A stretch of 64,000 nucleotides of DNA, taken from assembly GCF_000369525.1 (NCBI RefSeq), contig NZ_KB850072.1:1940625-2004624 (forward strand), written 5' to 3'. Below are positions 1-9,024 of the stretch, one piece after another. The position numbers and the translations under genes were made by a program. Position 1 is the first letter of the stretch. Every line of letters starts with the position of its first letter. The DNA comes from Acinetobacter higginsii. GTDB taxonomy: Bacteria; Pseudomonadota; Gammaproteobacteria; Pseudomonadales; Moraxellaceae. The notes below the pieces were generated by a model. It was given only the letters and a program-made list of their open reading frames with translations, made no database searches and was not told the DNA's origin.

Positions 1-230
1 CCAATTGGTGTGTGACTAAACCATGGTTTGATTACATTATGGGAACGCGAGTGATGACTGATGTATCGGTCACAGAAACTAATCCATTGGCGATCAACAT
101 GCCGAAATGGCTGGAAAAAAGAGTGAATCTCGTAGCACGCCGCCTCTTACCAAAAGCCTATGCCCAAATTGATGCCAATACACAATTTGATCAGCAGAAT
201 TTACGCCAAGGGATTGAGGTCGCGTTATAA
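1..230 (+). CDS. Fatty acid hydroxylase/sterol desaturase-like protein, C-terminal fragment
   Basis: The reading frame is open from base 3, so the 5' part lies outside the window. The visible residues read N-W-C-V-T-K-P-W-F-D-Y-I-M-G-T-R, which resembles the end of membrane fatty acid hydroxylases and sterol desaturases, where the last metal-binding histidines are followed by an N-x-G-V-T-x-x-x-D-x-x-x-G-T stretch. No histidine cluster is present in the visible part, so the family call rests on this short motif. The tail after it is polar. A hairpin terminator follows directly. A GTG at 12 could be misread as a start, but the open upstream frame argues against it. Confidence 0.55.
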   Translation, partial: NWCVTKPWFDYIMGTRVMTDVSVTETNPLAINMPKWLEKRVNLVARRLLPKAYAQIDANTQFDQQNLRQGIEVAL

Positions 231-255
231 ATACGTTGAAGTAGAAGATTAATTC

Positions 256-283
256 AAACCGAGTTATGCATGACTCGGTTTTA
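256..283 (+). terminator. Rho-independent terminator of the hydroxylase-like gene
   Basis: The arms AAACCGAGT and ACTCGGTTT enclose a short loop and are followed by T-rich sequence. The hairpin sits 26 bp after the stop codon. Confidence 0.7.
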
Positions 284-294
284 TTGTGACAAAG

Positions 295-627
295 TTAATG
301 CGAGCTGGTTTTAGACAGTAAATTGAGAATCAACACACCACTCATAATCAAGACAATCCCAATAATTCCCCAAATATCTAGTTTTTGGTCAAATACAAAC
401 CAAGCCACGGTCGTAATCAAAACGATCCCAACACCAGACCAAATCGCATAAGCAACGCCTACAGGAATCGTTTTTAAGGTTAGAGACAAGCAATAGAATG
501 CAATCACATAACCCACTACAACCACGATGGAAGCAACTGGTTTGGTAAAACCTTCACTACTTTTTAAGGCAGAGGTCGCGATCACTTCTGCAGTAATCGC
601 AATGAATAAAATTATCCAATTGTTCAT
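295..627 (-). CDS. Small multidrug resistance (SMR) efflux protein, EmrE/AbeS-like
   Basis: This 110-residue protein has four hydrophobic segments, the standard SMR size and layout. Glu14 in the first helix ([10 protein letters not shown]) matches the essential proton/drug-coupling glutamate of EmrE. The second and third helices carry the family stretch [13 protein letters not shown]. Such pumps work as inner-membrane dimers that exchange protons for cationic compounds such as quaternary ammonium biocides. AbeS of A. baumannii is the likely genus counterpart, but orthology cannot be settled here. The gene lies tail-to-tail with the preceding fragment and downstream of mnmG, separated from mnmG by a terminator, so it is probably transcribed alone. 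Confidence 0.88.
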   Translation of the reverse strand: MNNWIILFIAITAEVIATSALKSSEGFTKPVASIVVVVGYVIAFYCLSLTLKTIPVGVAYAIWSGVGIVLITTVAWFVFDQKLDIWGIIGIVLIMSGVLILNLLSKTSSH

Positions 628-666
628 TTACTCATCGCCTTCAATTAAACAGAATTTGCTTAGCAG

Positions 667-697
667 AAAAAAACACCCTTCTACAAAGGGTGTTTTT
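667..697 (-). terminator. Terminator downstream of mnmG
   Basis: The stem AAACACCCTT/AAGGGTGTTT has a four-base loop and a T-run on the minus strand. It lies about 30 bp past the mnmG stop and separates mnmG from the SMR gene. Confidence 0.85.
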
Positions 698-727
698 AAC
701 ATTAACGACAATAGACGAAGGAGGCAA

Positions 728-2608
728 TTATGCCGACTTTTTCGCCATATTGTTTTTACGGATCGTGATCATCAGCAACTGAACTGCTGCTGGTGTAACA
801 CCAGGAATACGACTTGCTTGCGCTAAGGTTTCAGGGCGAACTGTTTTTAATTTCAAAGTAATTTCACGCGACAAACCTGAAATACCATCATATTCAAAAT
901 CAGTAGGAATGCGGGTTTCTTCAAGACGTTTTAATTGAGCAACATCTTCATGCTGACGATTAATATAGCCTTCGTATTTCACGGCGATTTCAATCTGCTC
1001 ACCCACATGCTCAGACACCTCTGAACCTGTTAATTCAGCAATTTGGCTAAAATTGATATTTGGACGTTTCAGCAAATCGATCGCACTACATTCTTTACTG
1101 AGATCTGCACCCGTCATTTCAACGAATTTTTTACCCATTGGGTTATTCGGTGCCGCCCACAAATGTTGTAAACGAGACGTTTCACGCTCAACCGCTTCCA
1201 TTTTTTCGCTATATGCAGCCCAACGCTCATCGTCAACTAGGCCAAGTTCACGACCAATTGATGTTAAACGCTGATCGGCATTGTCTTCACGTAACATCAA
1301 ACGGTATTCCGCACGTGAAGTAAACATACGATACGGTTCTTTGGTACCGAGTGTAATCAAGTCATCAACCAAAACACCCATATAAGCTTGATCACGTTTT
1401 GGTGTCCACTCTTCTTGTTCCCAAGCACGACGTGCAGCATTGAGTCCTGCGAGTAAACCTTGCGCACCCGCTTCTTCATAACCTGTAGTACCGTTGATTT
1501 GACCCGCAAAGTACAGATTTTGAATCGCTTTGGTTTCAAGTGTAAATTTCAATGCTTGTGGATTGAAATAGTCATATTCAATCGCATAGCCTGGACGCAA
1601 GATATGCGCATTTTCCATACCACGAATTGAACGAACCAAATTGAACTGCACGTCAAATGGCAATGAAGTCGAAATGCCGTTTGGATAAAGCTCATGGGTA
1701 TCTAAGCCTTCTGGCTCCAAGAACACTTGATGTGAATCTTTATCGGCAAAACGATGGATCTTATCTTCAATTGATGGGCAATACCGTGGGCCAACACCTT
1801 CGATCACACCGGTATACATTGGTGAACGATCTAAACCGCCACGAATAATTTCATGGGTTTTTTCACTGGTATGCGTGATATAGCAATTCACTTGTTCAGG
1901 GTGCATAGATGCATCACCCATAAACGACATCACTGGCGATGGGAAATCACCCGGTTGTGGTGTCATGACAGAAAAATCAACTGTGCGTGCATCAATACGA
2001 GGCGGAGTACCTGTCTTTAAACGCCCAACGGGTAATTTAAGTTCACGTAACCGATGCGCTAAAGCAATTGATGGTGGATCACCTGCACGACCACCACTTG
2101 AATTTTGTAAGCCGACATGAATCACCCCACCCAAGAAAGTTCCTGTCGTCAATACTACCGTCTTGGTATCAAAACGGATACCCATTTGGGTCACAACACC
2201 TTTAACAGTATCGCCTTCAACAATTAAGTCGTCTGCAGCTTGCTGGAAAATATCCAAGTTCGCTTGATTTTCTAAAGTATCGCGAATCGCTGCTTTATAA
2301 CGTACACGGTCCGCTTGCGCACGTGTTGCACGCACAGCTGCACCTTTACGAGAATTTAGAATACGGAATTGAATACCACCTTTATCCGCTGCGAGTGCCA
2401 TTGCACCACCGAGTGCATCGATCTCGCGGACAAGATGTGATTTACCAATACCACCAATCGCTGGGTTACAGCTCATCTGCCCCAAAGTTTCAATGTTATG
2501 CGTTAACAATAATGTTTGTCTTCCCATACGTGCCGCAGCAAGTGCTGCTTCCGTACCAGCGTGACCGCCGCCAATTACGATAACGTCGTAAACTTTAGGA
2601 TAGTGCAT
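728..2608 (-). CDS. mnmG: tRNA uridine-5-carboxymethylaminomethyl modification enzyme MnmG (GidA)
   Basis: With MnmE, MnmG installs the cmnm5 group at U34 of tRNAs that read split codon boxes, using FAD, NADH and methylenetetrahydrofolate. The 626 residues match the usual family length. The FAD-binding Rossmann motif G-G-G-H-A-G is at residues 13-18. The signature around [10 protein letters not shown] starts at Cys47, and the second conserved cysteine lies in R-Y-C-P-S-I-E-D-K. The C-terminal helical region that contacts MnmE is complete. In many bacteria mnmG is followed by rsmG and the par genes, but here an SMR pump lies downstream, so that context is lost. Confidence 0.97.
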   Translation of the reverse strand: MHYPKVYDVIVIGGGHAGTEAALAAARMGRQTLLLTHNIETLGQMSCNPAIGGIGKSHLVREIDALGGAMALAADKGGIQFRILNSRKGAAVRATRAQADRVRYKAAIRDTLENQANLDIFQQAADDLIVEGDTVKGVVTQMGIRFDTKTVVLTTGTFLGGVIHVGLQNSSGGRAGDPPSIALAHRLRELKLPVGRLKTGTPPRIDARTVDFSVMTPQPGDFPSPVMSFMGDASMHPEQVNCYITHTSEKTHEIIRGGLDRSPMYTGVIEGVGPRYCPSIEDKIHRFADKDSHQVFLEPEGLDTHELYPNGISTSLPFDVQFNLVRSIRGMENAHILRPGYAIEYDYFNPQALKFTLETKAIQNLYFAGQINGTTGYEEAGAQGLLAGLNAARRAWEQEEWTPKRDQAYMGVLVDDLITLGTKEPYRMFTSRAEYRLMLREDNADQRLTSIGRELGLVDDERWAAYSEKMEAVERETSRLQHLWAAPNNPMGKKFVEMTGADLSKECSAIDLLKRPNINFSQIAELTGSEVSEHVGEQIEIAVKYEGYINRQHEDVAQLKRLEETRIPTDFEYDGISGLSREITLKLKTVRPETLAQASRIPGVTPAAVQLLMITIRKNNMAKKSA

Positions 2609-2860
2609 AGTGGTAAATGTGTATTCAAAAAATGACAGAGCATTATACAGGAGTTTTGCATTAAATTGCCAAAAACAGTCAAGATTGTTGAGGCTTGCAA
2701 GCCCCTGTTCTGACTACAGAACATACAAAAAGAAACCTTATGTTGCATTTTCCTCTTAGACTGCACACAGCGATTCATCACTATTAACTTGAACACCACT
2801 GTTTTATCTGCCCAGTTTCTTATCCTAAAAAGTGTATAAAAAATACTTTAGGACAATGAT

Positions 2861-3253
2861 ATGAACTCAAAGCTTTTATTTTCATCTCTAATTTGTAGTC
2901 TATGTTTTAGCGTAGCTGCGCATGCAGATACCAAAGCAAGCCAAGACCAACAGGCCAAGAAATATCAACAGGTCTGTAAAGGCAAAAAACAAGGTGATCC
3001 AGTTTCATTTGCATTTAAAGGCGTTGTTTTCAATGGTTCATGTGAGCCTAATGAAGCTGGTAAGTTAGCATTCCAACCACCAACACCTGCATCTAATGCT
3101 GCCGTTGAGACTCAAAGTCGTCTCTCAGAAACGCAATCGGCACCTCGCCCAGTCAGTAGTGCACCAGCAGACAATAGCACTGCACCTATGGAATCACCCG
3201 CTATCGCTCCTGCACCACCAGTAGCACCTGATGTCGAACAGACTGCACCTTAA
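2861..3253 (+). CDS. Secreted protein of unknown function with Pro/Ala-rich tail
   Basis: This 130-residue protein starts with a typical Sec signal peptide: a Lys near the N-terminus, a hydrophobic core, and cleavage probably after A-H-A at about residue 22. The mature N-terminal part contains two cysteines (V-C-K-G-K and G-S-C-E-P) that could form a disulfide. From about residue 70 it turns into a low-complexity tail rich in Pro, Ala, Ser and Thr. I recognise no family. It is probably periplasmic or cell-envelope attached. An AGGA-type ribosome-binding site precedes the ATG, and a strong terminator follows, so it is likely a single-gene transcript. Confidence 0.75.
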   Translation: MNSKLLFSSLICSLCFSVAAHADTKASQDQQAKKYQQVCKGKKQGDPVSFAFKGVVFNGSCEPNEAGKLAFQPPTPASNAAVETQSRLSETQSAPRPVSSAPADNSTAPMESPAIAPAPPVAPDVEQTAP

Positions 3254-3267
3254 TGCATAAATGACAT

Positions 3268-3297
3268 AAAAGAAGGCCTAATTTGGCCTTCTTTTAT
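3268..3297 (+). terminator. Terminator after the secreted orphan
   Basis: The stem AAAGAAGGCC/GGCCTTCTTT has a short loop and a T-rich tail. Its A-run also suits minus-strand use. Confidence 0.85.
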
Positions 3298-3341
3298 ATA
3301 AAAACAATATAATAGATTGCATGAGGACAAAATATTTCATC

Positions 3342-3370
3342 TTAAAATTGTAATCTGTCTACTTTATAAT
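3342..3370 (+). promoter_or_regulatory. Putative prmA promoter
   Basis: A perfect -10 box TATAAT lies at 3365-3370, with a weak -35 box TTAAAA at 3342-3347 and a 17-base spacer. It is 60 bp upstream of the prmA start. Confidence 0.45.
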
Positions 3371-3429
3371 CCCTTTAACAAGCACGAATCCATTACAATA
3401 AGCACAAATACATTTATTTAGGTTTTCCT

Positions 3430-4335
3430 GTGAACTGGCTACAAATTCATATTACTGTTGATCAAAACCAAGTCGAACTGACCGAAACATTACTCCTGTC
3501 ATTAGGCGCGGTGAGCGTAACTTTAGATGATGCTGAAGACCAAGCCTTACTTGAACCATTGCCAGGTGAAACACCACTTTGGAATAAAGTCATCGTCACA
3601 GGGATTTATCAACAAGAAGAAGATGACCCAATTGATGTCGATACTTTAGAAGCCTTCTTAAAAGCACAACTTCCAGATGTACCAATGCGCCATGAATACT
3701 TGGAAAACCAAGTGTGGGAACGTGCATGGATGGATTATTATGAACCGATTCAAATTGGTGAAAAATACTGGATCGTACCAGAATGGTTAGAACCACCTGA
3801 AGCTGATGCAACCAATATTAAGCTAGATCCAGGTCTTGCTTTCGGTACTGGAAACCATGCAAGTACCTTCTTATGCTTACAATGGCTAGGTAAAACTGAT
3901 GTTAAAGACAAAGTTGTGATCGACTATGGTTGTGGCTCAGGCATCTTAGGTGTTGCGGCTTTATTACTCGGCGCTAAAAAAGTTTATGCGACTGATATTG
4001 ATCCACAAGCGGTACTTGCGACCAAACAAAATGCAGAATTAAATGGTGTACTGGATCGTCTTTCTGTAGGATTACCCGAAGAGTTTGATCAAGAATTTAA
4101 ACCACAACAAGCAGATGTCCTTGTCGCCAATATTTTAGCGGCACCATTAATGGCACTTGCGCCTGAATTCTCAACTTTAATAAAAAATGAGGGCGAGTTC
4201 GCACTTGCAGGTGTAATCGAAGAGCAAGTTGCTGATGTTTCTAGTGTTTACTCACAGTTTTTTGATATATTAGAGATCGAAAAGCGTGAAGAAAACTGGT
4301 GTCGCATTTCAGGAAAACGTAAAACAACAATTTGA
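3430..4335 (+). CDS. prmA: Ribosomal protein L11 methyltransferase
   Basis: PrmA trimethylates several amino groups of ribosomal protein L11 using SAM. The 301-residue length and N-terminus (M-N-W-L-Q-I-H-I) fit the family, whose first domain recognises L11. The GTG at 3430 is chosen because it aligns with the usual N-terminus. The class I methyltransferase domain carries [10 protein letters not shown], the acidic D-I-D-P after the next strand, and the catalytic-type N-I-L-A-A-P-L loop. The zinc-ribbon/DUF3426 gene begins 14 bp downstream, so the two are probably co-transcribed. Confidence 0.96.
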   Translation: MNWLQIHITVDQNQVELTETLLLSLGAVSVTLDDAEDQALLEPLPGETPLWNKVIVTGIYQQEEDDPIDVDTLEAFLKAQLPDVPMRHEYLENQVWERAWMDYYEPIQIGEKYWIVPEWLEPPEADATNIKLDPGLAFGTGNHASTFLCLQWLGKTDVKDKVVIDYGCGSGILGVAALLLGAKKVYATDIDPQAVLATKQNAELNGVLDRLSVGLPEEFDQEFKPQQADVLVANILAAPLMALAPEFSTLIKNEGEFALAGVIEEQVADVSSVYSQFFDILEIEKREENWCRISGKRKTTI

Positions 4336-4349
4336 GAACATTGTTACTT

Positions 4350-5210
4350 ATGAGTGAAAAACAAACCCGCTGCCCTAAATGTTCAACTGTGTACAAAGTG
4401 ACCCTTTCACAACTCAGTGTTGCACAGGGTATGGTTTGTTGTCCGAAATGTGTCATTAACTTTAATGCATTAACCAACTTATTAGAAACAGATAGTGAAG
4501 CGATTCCGACACCTGTCAATCGCTCACTTTTTTCTTCAATTCAACCTGACAGCTCGTTTGCAGAAAAACAAATGCAGATTTTGAGCATCTTTGATCAGAA
4601 AATTGAAAACTCAAATATTGATTTATTGACCTATCTCAACAACCTCAATTATTTCAATACCGAGCCTGTTACTGCCTTACCTAATTTAAATCTGTCTGAA
4701 GATACTTTACAAATTGACCATGAGAATAATGATAAACAACATGGTTGGCTGTATTACACGCTTTGGGGGCTCGGTAATATTGCTTTAATTTTAGTATTTG
4801 CTTTTCAGATTTTATGGTTCAACCCAAAACTGATGCATGAAAGCCCAGCCTTGAATCAGATGTTTAATTATGCTTGCGGCATTTTTTCGTGCAAAACCAG
4901 TGATGAACAATATAAATATCTTAGTTTTGAAAAAGTAAAAATTAAGCGTGGAGAAAAAGATGCTACTGTTTTTTCAGGTGTGCTTCTAAATCATAATGAG
5001 AACAGCGTGGCACTGCCTCCTATTAAAGTCGTGCTCAAACAAAACGACGAAGCCGTTTTTAACGTAATGCTCAAACCACAAGATTATTTAGTTGACAGTT
5101 TAAAAACGATTCAACGCATTCCAACCAACAGCCCTTTTCGCTTCGAATTTACCCTTCCAAAAAGTAAAAATAGCTTCAATGACTATAGTTTAGAATTTGT
5201 ACAGCCCTAA
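4350..5210 (+). CDS. Zinc-ribbon and DUF3426 domain membrane protein
   Basis: The ATG at 4350 gives 286 residues starting M-S-E-K-Q-T-R. Two CxxC pairs (C-P-K-C at residues 8-11 and again about 20 residues later) form an MJ0042-type zinc ribbon. A polar linker follows, then one transmembrane helix (around L-G-N-I-A-L-I-L-V-F), then an extracytoplasmic DUF3426-type beta domain. The function is unknown. Proteins of this type commonly sit between prmA and fis or dusB in Pseudomonadales. A TTG frame extension at 4332 overlaps prmA and lacks an appropriate ribosome-binding site, so I rejected it. Confidence 0.8.
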   Translation: MSEKQTRCPKCSTVYKVTLSQLSVAQGMVCCPKCVINFNALTNLLETDSEAIPTPVNRSLFSSIQPDSSFAEKQMQILSIFDQKIENSNIDLLTYLNNLNYFNTEPVTALPNLNLSEDTLQIDHENNDKQHGWLYYTLWGLGNIALILVFAFQILWFNPKLMHESPALNQMFNYACGIFSCKTSDEQYKYLSFEKVKIKRGEKDATVFSGVLLNHNENSVALPPIKVVLKQNDEAVFNVMLKPQDYLVDSLKTIQRIPTNSPFRFEFTLPKSKNSFNDYSLEFVQP

Positions 5211-5273
5211 AAGCTCAAAAAAGTGACAAAAAAACAAAAAAAAGTGCAGTTAATTTGCTCACTTTTTCGCTGA

Positions 5274-5285
5274 CAGTGGTATGAT
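5274..5285 (+). promoter_or_regulatory. Extended -10 promoter driving the fis leader
   Basis: TGG-TATGAT forms an extended -10 (TATGAT at 5280-5285). A weak TTGCTC lies about 19 bases upstream. Transcription would begin near 5292, almost 300 bases before the fis start codon. Confidence 0.5.
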
Positions 5286-5291
5286 ACGCGC

Positions 5292-5441
5292 CACGAATGC
5301 TTGACCTACTTACTCCTCGTAATTTATAGACAATAAAATCGTTAAACGAACTGTGCTTTTACCCAATAAGCGCATTGTTGGTTTTTTTGTTTTTAAAAGT
5401 AGGCGGTAACAAATATTTAACTATTGTTACGCTTATTTTTT
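5292..5441 (+). ncRNA. Candidate small RNA or attenuated leader upstream of fis
   Basis: A structured stretch lies between the extended -10 promoter and fis. CCTACTT (5305-5311) can pair with AAGTAGG (5397-5403), closing a long domain. Inside it, a hairpin based on CCCAAT/ATTG-TTGG runs directly into seven Ts at 5382-5388, which looks like a terminator. A second hairpin, GCGGTAACAA/TTGTTACGC (5403-5432), is followed by T-rich sequence at 5433-5441. Transcripts of about 97 or 150 nucleotides are therefore predicted. I do not recognise a known RNA family, so this is an inference from structure only. Confidence 0.4.
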
Positions 5442-5537
5442 ACACAGCTCGAGGATTTGTGGCAAGCTAATAGTCCTTTTGTTTTAGAGTCACTGTTTTA
5501 GGATCTAAAACGGGGCTCAGTAATTTAGACCACATTT

Positions 5538-5563
5538 ATATCACTTTACCCAAGTGATATTTT
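5538..5563 (+). promoter_or_regulatory. Hairpin just upstream of fis
   Basis: A perfect nine-base stem ATATCACTT/AAGTGATAT has a five-base loop and ends 24 bp before the fis ATG. It is followed by a short T-rich stretch. It could be an attenuator, an mRNA-stabilising stem or an operator. Confidence 0.4.
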
Positions 5564-5583
5564 GATATTTCGGATTAACACGC

Positions 5584-5853
5584 ATGAATAGCAAATCTCC
5601 TATTTTTACGGCTCAATCTGATGTCGCTCTTCGCATCCATGTAGATCGCGCAGTTCGTCATTATTTTGCACAATTGCAAGGTGAGCAACCATCTCAAGTT
5701 TATGACATGGTTTTAGCAGAAATGGAGAAACCTCTTTTATCTGTGGTCTTAGAATATACTCGCGGTAATCAAACACGTGCCGCTGAGATTTTAGGCCTTA
5801 ACCGCGGAACTTTACGCAAAAAGTTAAAAGCTCACGGTTTAATGAGTGAATAA
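5584..5853 (+). CDS. fis: DNA-binding nucleoid protein Fis family
   Basis: Fis is a small dimeric DNA-bending protein that organises the nucleoid and regulates rRNA and growth-linked genes. The 89 residues match the family, with a strongly conserved C-terminal helix-turn-helix ([20 protein letters not shown]). The N-terminal half is less conserved, as usual for Fis relatives. In Pseudomonas fis follows dusB and precedes purH. Here purH follows but dusB is absent, and a roughly 370-bp structured leader occupies the space, suggesting independent transcription and perhaps growth-phase control. Confidence 0.93.
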   Translation: MNSKSPIFTAQSDVALRIHVDRAVRHYFAQLQGEQPSQVYDMVLAEMEKPLLSVVLEYTRGNQTRAAEILGLNRGTLRKKLKAHGLMSE

Positions 5854-5860
5854 TTGATAA

Positions 5861-5890
5861 AATGCTCACGTTCTCGTGGGCATTTTTTTT
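5861..5890 (+). terminator. fis terminator
   Basis: The stem ATGCTCACG/CGTGGGCAT (one G-T pair) is followed by eight Ts and separates fis from purH. Confidence 0.85.
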
Positions 5891-5935
5891 GCCTTTTATT
5901 TTTAATCTGTAGACTTCAAACTGTTGACTAAAATC

Positions 5936-7510
5936 ATGACTATCAAACGTGCTTTAATCTCTGTATCTGATAAAACCGGAATCGTTGAATTCGCTCAAAA
6001 TCTTGTAGCTCTAGGGGTAGAAATTTTATCTACGGGCGGTACATATAAGTTGCTTAAAGACAACAATATCGCCGTAGTAGAGGTTTCTGAACATACAGGT
6101 TTTCCTGAAATGATGGATGGTCGTGTAAAAACATTACATCCTAAAATTCATGGAGGCATCTTAGCGCGTCGTGGTCTGGACGAAGCAGTGATGCAAGAAC
6201 ACAACATCGATCCGATTGATCTAGTGATTGTAAACCTGTATCCATTTGCAGCCACAGTAGCAAAACCAAACTGTTCACTTGCAGATGCAATCGAGAATAT
6301 CGACATCGGTGGTCCAACGATGGTTCGTGCCGCTGCGAAGAACCATGCTTCAGTAGGCATTATCGTGAATGCAGCTGACTACGACACAGTCGTTGCTGAA
6401 TTAAAAGCAAATGGTGCGCTTTCTTACGAAACTCGTTTCGACTTAGCGGTAAAAGCATTTGAGCACACTGCACAATACGATGGCATGATCGCCTCTTATT
6501 TAGGCGCGCGCGTTGGCAAAACTGAAGGCGAAGCGGATCTGTTCCCGCGTACCTTCAATACCCAACTGAATAAAGCACAAGATTTACGTTATGGTGAAAA
6601 CCCTCATCAAAATGCGGCTTTTTATGTTGAAGCAACAGCTCAAGAAGCATCTGTTTCTACTGCGAAGCAATTACAAGGCAAAGAACTTTCTTATAACAAT
6701 ATTGCAGATACCGATGCAGCGCTTGAATGTGTGAAATCATTTGCGAAGCCTGCTTGTGTCATCGTTAAACATGCCAACCCTTGTGGCGTTGCAGTTTCAT
6801 TGGATGGTATCAAAGCAGCTTATGATCTTGCTTATGCAACTGATCCTGAATCAGCATTTGGTGGCATCATTGCATTCAACCGTGAATTGGACACTGCGAC
6901 TGCACAAGCGATTGTAGATCGTCAATTCGTTGAAGTGATTATTGCACCAAGCATTGCGGATGGCGTACTTGAAATCACCGGTGCGAAAAAGAATGTACGT
7001 GTGTTGGTGTGTGGTGAGCTCCCAGCAATTGACGCTCGTGCAGCACAACTTGACTATAAGCGTGTGAATGGCGGCTTATTGGTTCAAGACCAAGACCTAG
7101 GCATGATCACCAAAGATGATCTTAAAGTTGTGACCAAACGTGCACCAACTGAGCAAGAAATTGATGATTTGATCTTTGCTTGGAAAGTTGCGAAATATGT
7201 GAAATCAAATGCAATCGTTTATGCCAAAAACCGTCAAACGATTGGTGTAGGTGCTGGTCAAATGAGCCGCGTCAACTCAGCACGTATTGCAGCGATTAAA
7301 GCGGAGCATGCTGGTCTAGTGGTTGAAGGTGCGGTAATGGCATCTGATGCATTCTTCCCTTTCCGTGATGGTATTGATAATGCAGCTAAGGCTGGTATTA
7401 AATGTATTATCCAACCAGGTGGTTCAATGCGCGACGAAGAAACCATTGCAGCAGCGGATGAAGCTGGTATTGCCATGGTGTTCACAGGCATGCGTCACTT
7501 CCGTCACTAA
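5936..7510 (+). CDS. purH: Bifunctional AICAR transformylase/IMP cyclohydrolase
   Basis: PurH catalyses the last two steps of de novo IMP synthesis: formylation of AICAR by 10-formyl-THF, then ring closure. The 524-residue product has the N-terminal IMP cyclohydrolase domain (residues about 1-200, beginning [15 protein letters not shown] with the S-T-G-G-T motif) and the C-terminal transformylase domain (K-H-A-N-P-C-G and D-A-F-F-P-F-R-D-G). The ATG at 5936 matches the family start; an in-frame TTG at 5924 is less likely. The gene is followed by purD of the same pathway, with a palindromic repeat between them. Confidence 0.97.
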   Translation: MTIKRALISVSDKTGIVEFAQNLVALGVEILSTGGTYKLLKDNNIAVVEVSEHTGFPEMMDGRVKTLHPKIHGGILARRGLDEAVMQEHNIDPIDLVIVNLYPFAATVAKPNCSLADAIENIDIGGPTMVRAAAKNHASVGIIVNAADYDTVVAELKANGALSYETRFDLAVKAFEHTAQYDGMIASYLGARVGKTEGEADLFPRTFNTQLNKAQDLRYGENPHQNAAFYVEATAQEASVSTAKQLQGKELSYNNIADTDAALECVKSFAKPACVIVKHANPCGVAVSLDGIKAAYDLAYATDPESAFGGIIAFNRELDTATAQAIVDRQFVEVIIAPSIADGVLEITGAKKNVRVLVCGELPAIDARAAQLDYKRVNGGLLVQDQDLGMITKDDLKVVTKRAPTEQEIDDLIFAWKVAKYVKSNAIVYAKNRQTIGVGAGQMSRVNSARIAAIKAEHAGLVVEGAVMASDAFFPFRDGIDNAAKAGIKCIIQPGGSMRDEETIAAADEAGIAMVFTGMRHFRH

Positions 7511-7529
7511 ATGATTTGAGTCTCAAACG

Positions 7530-7640
7530 CAATCCCCCTAAATCCCCCTTTATAAAAAGGGGGACTTACTTTTTTACTAAAATTAAAAAGTATGCTCCCC
7601 TCTTTATCAAAGAGAGGTCTGGGGGAGATTCAGAGGGACT
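7530..7640 (+). repeat. Imperfect palindromic C/G-rich repeat between purH and purD
   Basis: The left part contains two C5 runs (AATCCCCC twice) leading into CCCCCTTTATAAAAAGGGGG, which is itself a hairpin. After an A/T-rich spacer the right part, TCCCCTCTTT...AAAGAGAGG...GGGGGAGATT, forms a second hairpin. The outer ends are also inverted copies of one another (AATCCCCCTAAATCCCCCTTT-like). This gives a roughly 110-bp nested palindrome like REP/BIME or MITE elements. No coding frame is present. It may also stop or stabilise the purH transcript. Confidence 0.65.
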
Positions 7641-7695
7641 TTTTTATTCTGAACAGGTATATTCTTAGATACTGAAAAAGGGAAATAACTTAATA

Positions 7696-8982
7696 ATGAA
7701 TATTTTAGTTTTGGGTAGCGGTGGCCGTGAACATGCACTTGCATGGAAAATCGCACAAGATGCAAAAGTCACTCAAGTTTTCGTTGCACCGGGTAATGCA
7801 GGCACGGCAACAGAAGACAAATGTACAAACGTAGAGCTTAATATTCTAGACAATCCAGCAATCATCGCATTTGCAAAAGCAAATGATATTGCATTGGTGA
7901 TTGTTGGTCCTGAAGCACCATTAGTCAATGGTGTGGTAGATGCAGCACGTGAAGCAGGTTTAAAAATCTGGGGCCCAACCCAGTACGCTGCACAGCTTGA
8001 AGGCTCTAAAGCATTTGCCAAACATTTCTTAAAACGCCACAACATTCCTACCGCTTTTTATGACGTTTTCACTGAAGTGGATGCGGCAAAAGCATACGTT
8101 GAAAAAAATGGCGCACCTATTGTAATTAAAGCGGACGGTCTAGCTGCAGGTAAAGGCGTAATCGTGGCAATGACCAACGAAGAAGCTTTTGCTGCGATTG
8201 ACGATATGCTTGCGGGTAACAAGTTTGGTGATGCAGGTTCACGTGTTGTTATCGAACAGTTCCTTGCTGGTGAAGAAGCAAGCTTCATTTGTATGATCGA
8301 TGGCAACAACATTTTGCCAATGGCCACTTCACAAGATCACAAACGTATTTTTGAAGGTGATGAAGGCCCAAATACGGGTGGTATGGGTGCTTACTCTCCC
8401 GCTCCTGTGGTAACGGCAGAAGTGTTTGAACGTGTCATGAACGAAGTAATGCGCCCTACTGTTGACGGTATGGCTGCAGATGGTCATGTTTATACTGGCT
8501 TCTTATATGCTGGCTTGATGATTGATGAACAAGGTCAACCGCGTGTGATCGAGTTCAACTGCCGCTTCGGCGATCCTGAAACTCAACCAATTATGATGCG
8601 TTTAAAATCATCTTTGGTTGATTTAGTGGAAGCAGGTATTGCAGGTAATTTACCAAGCGAAGCTGAATGGGATGAACGTAAATCGATTGGTATCGTGCTG
8701 GCCGCTGGCGGTTATCCTGAAACGGTTCGCAAAGGCGATGTGATTTCAGGTCTTGGTCAATCTCCAGAAGACACCAAGATTTTCCATGCAGGTACGGCAA
8801 TGAGCACAGATGGTCATGTCATTACTGCTGGTGGTCGCGTACTTTGTGTGACTGCACTGGGTGATACTGTGCTAGAAGCGCAAATCAATGCCTTAGAAGT
8901 TTGTGGTCAAGTCACATTTACGGGGATGCAATACCGTAGTGACATCGGTTACCGTGCCATTGCACGAGAAAAAGCTGAATAA
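7696..8982 (+). CDS. purD: Phosphoribosylamine-glycine ligase (GAR synthetase)
   Basis: PurD joins glycine to phosphoribosylamine with ATP in step two of purine synthesis. The 428 residues fit the family. The N-terminus reads M-N-I-L-V-L-G-S-G-G-R-E-H-A-L-A-W. The ATP-grasp region contains I-K-A-D-G-L-A-A-G-K-G-V, the E-E-A-S-F motif, and N-T-G-G-M-G-A-Y-S-P, and further on F-N-C-R-F-G-D-P-E-T-Q, whose acidic residue binds magnesium. It lies 185 bp after purH on the same strand, and a strong terminator follows. Confidence 0.97.
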   Translation: MNILVLGSGGREHALAWKIAQDAKVTQVFVAPGNAGTATEDKCTNVELNILDNPAIIAFAKANDIALVIVGPEAPLVNGVVDAAREAGLKIWGPTQYAAQLEGSKAFAKHFLKRHNIPTAFYDVFTEVDAAKAYVEKNGAPIVIKADGLAAGKGVIVAMTNEEAFAAIDDMLAGNKFGDAGSRVVIEQFLAGEEASFICMIDGNNILPMATSQDHKRIFEGDEGPNTGGMGAYSPAPVVTAEVFERVMNEVMRPTVDGMAADGHVYTGFLYAGLMIDEQGQPRVIEFNCRFGDPETQPIMMRLKSSLVDLVEAGIAGNLPSEAEWDERKSIGIVLAAGGYPETVRKGDVISGLGQSPEDTKIFHAGTAMSTDGHVITAGGRVLCVTALGDTVLEAQINALEVCGQVTFTGMQYRSDIGYRAIAREKAE

Positions 8983-8993
8983 GCTTTGTTGAG

Positions 8994-9024
8994 CAAAAAA
9001 GCCTTCTTCGGAAGGCTTTTTTAT
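8994..9024 (+). terminator. purD terminator
   Basis: The stem AAAAGCCTTC/GAAGGCTTTT has a short loop and a T-run. Confidence 0.9.

Noticed and set aside
2575..2799. 74-codon minus-strand frame upstream of mnmG
   Set aside because: It overlaps the mnmG start region, lacks a family or good start and has a composition unlike neighbouring proteins.
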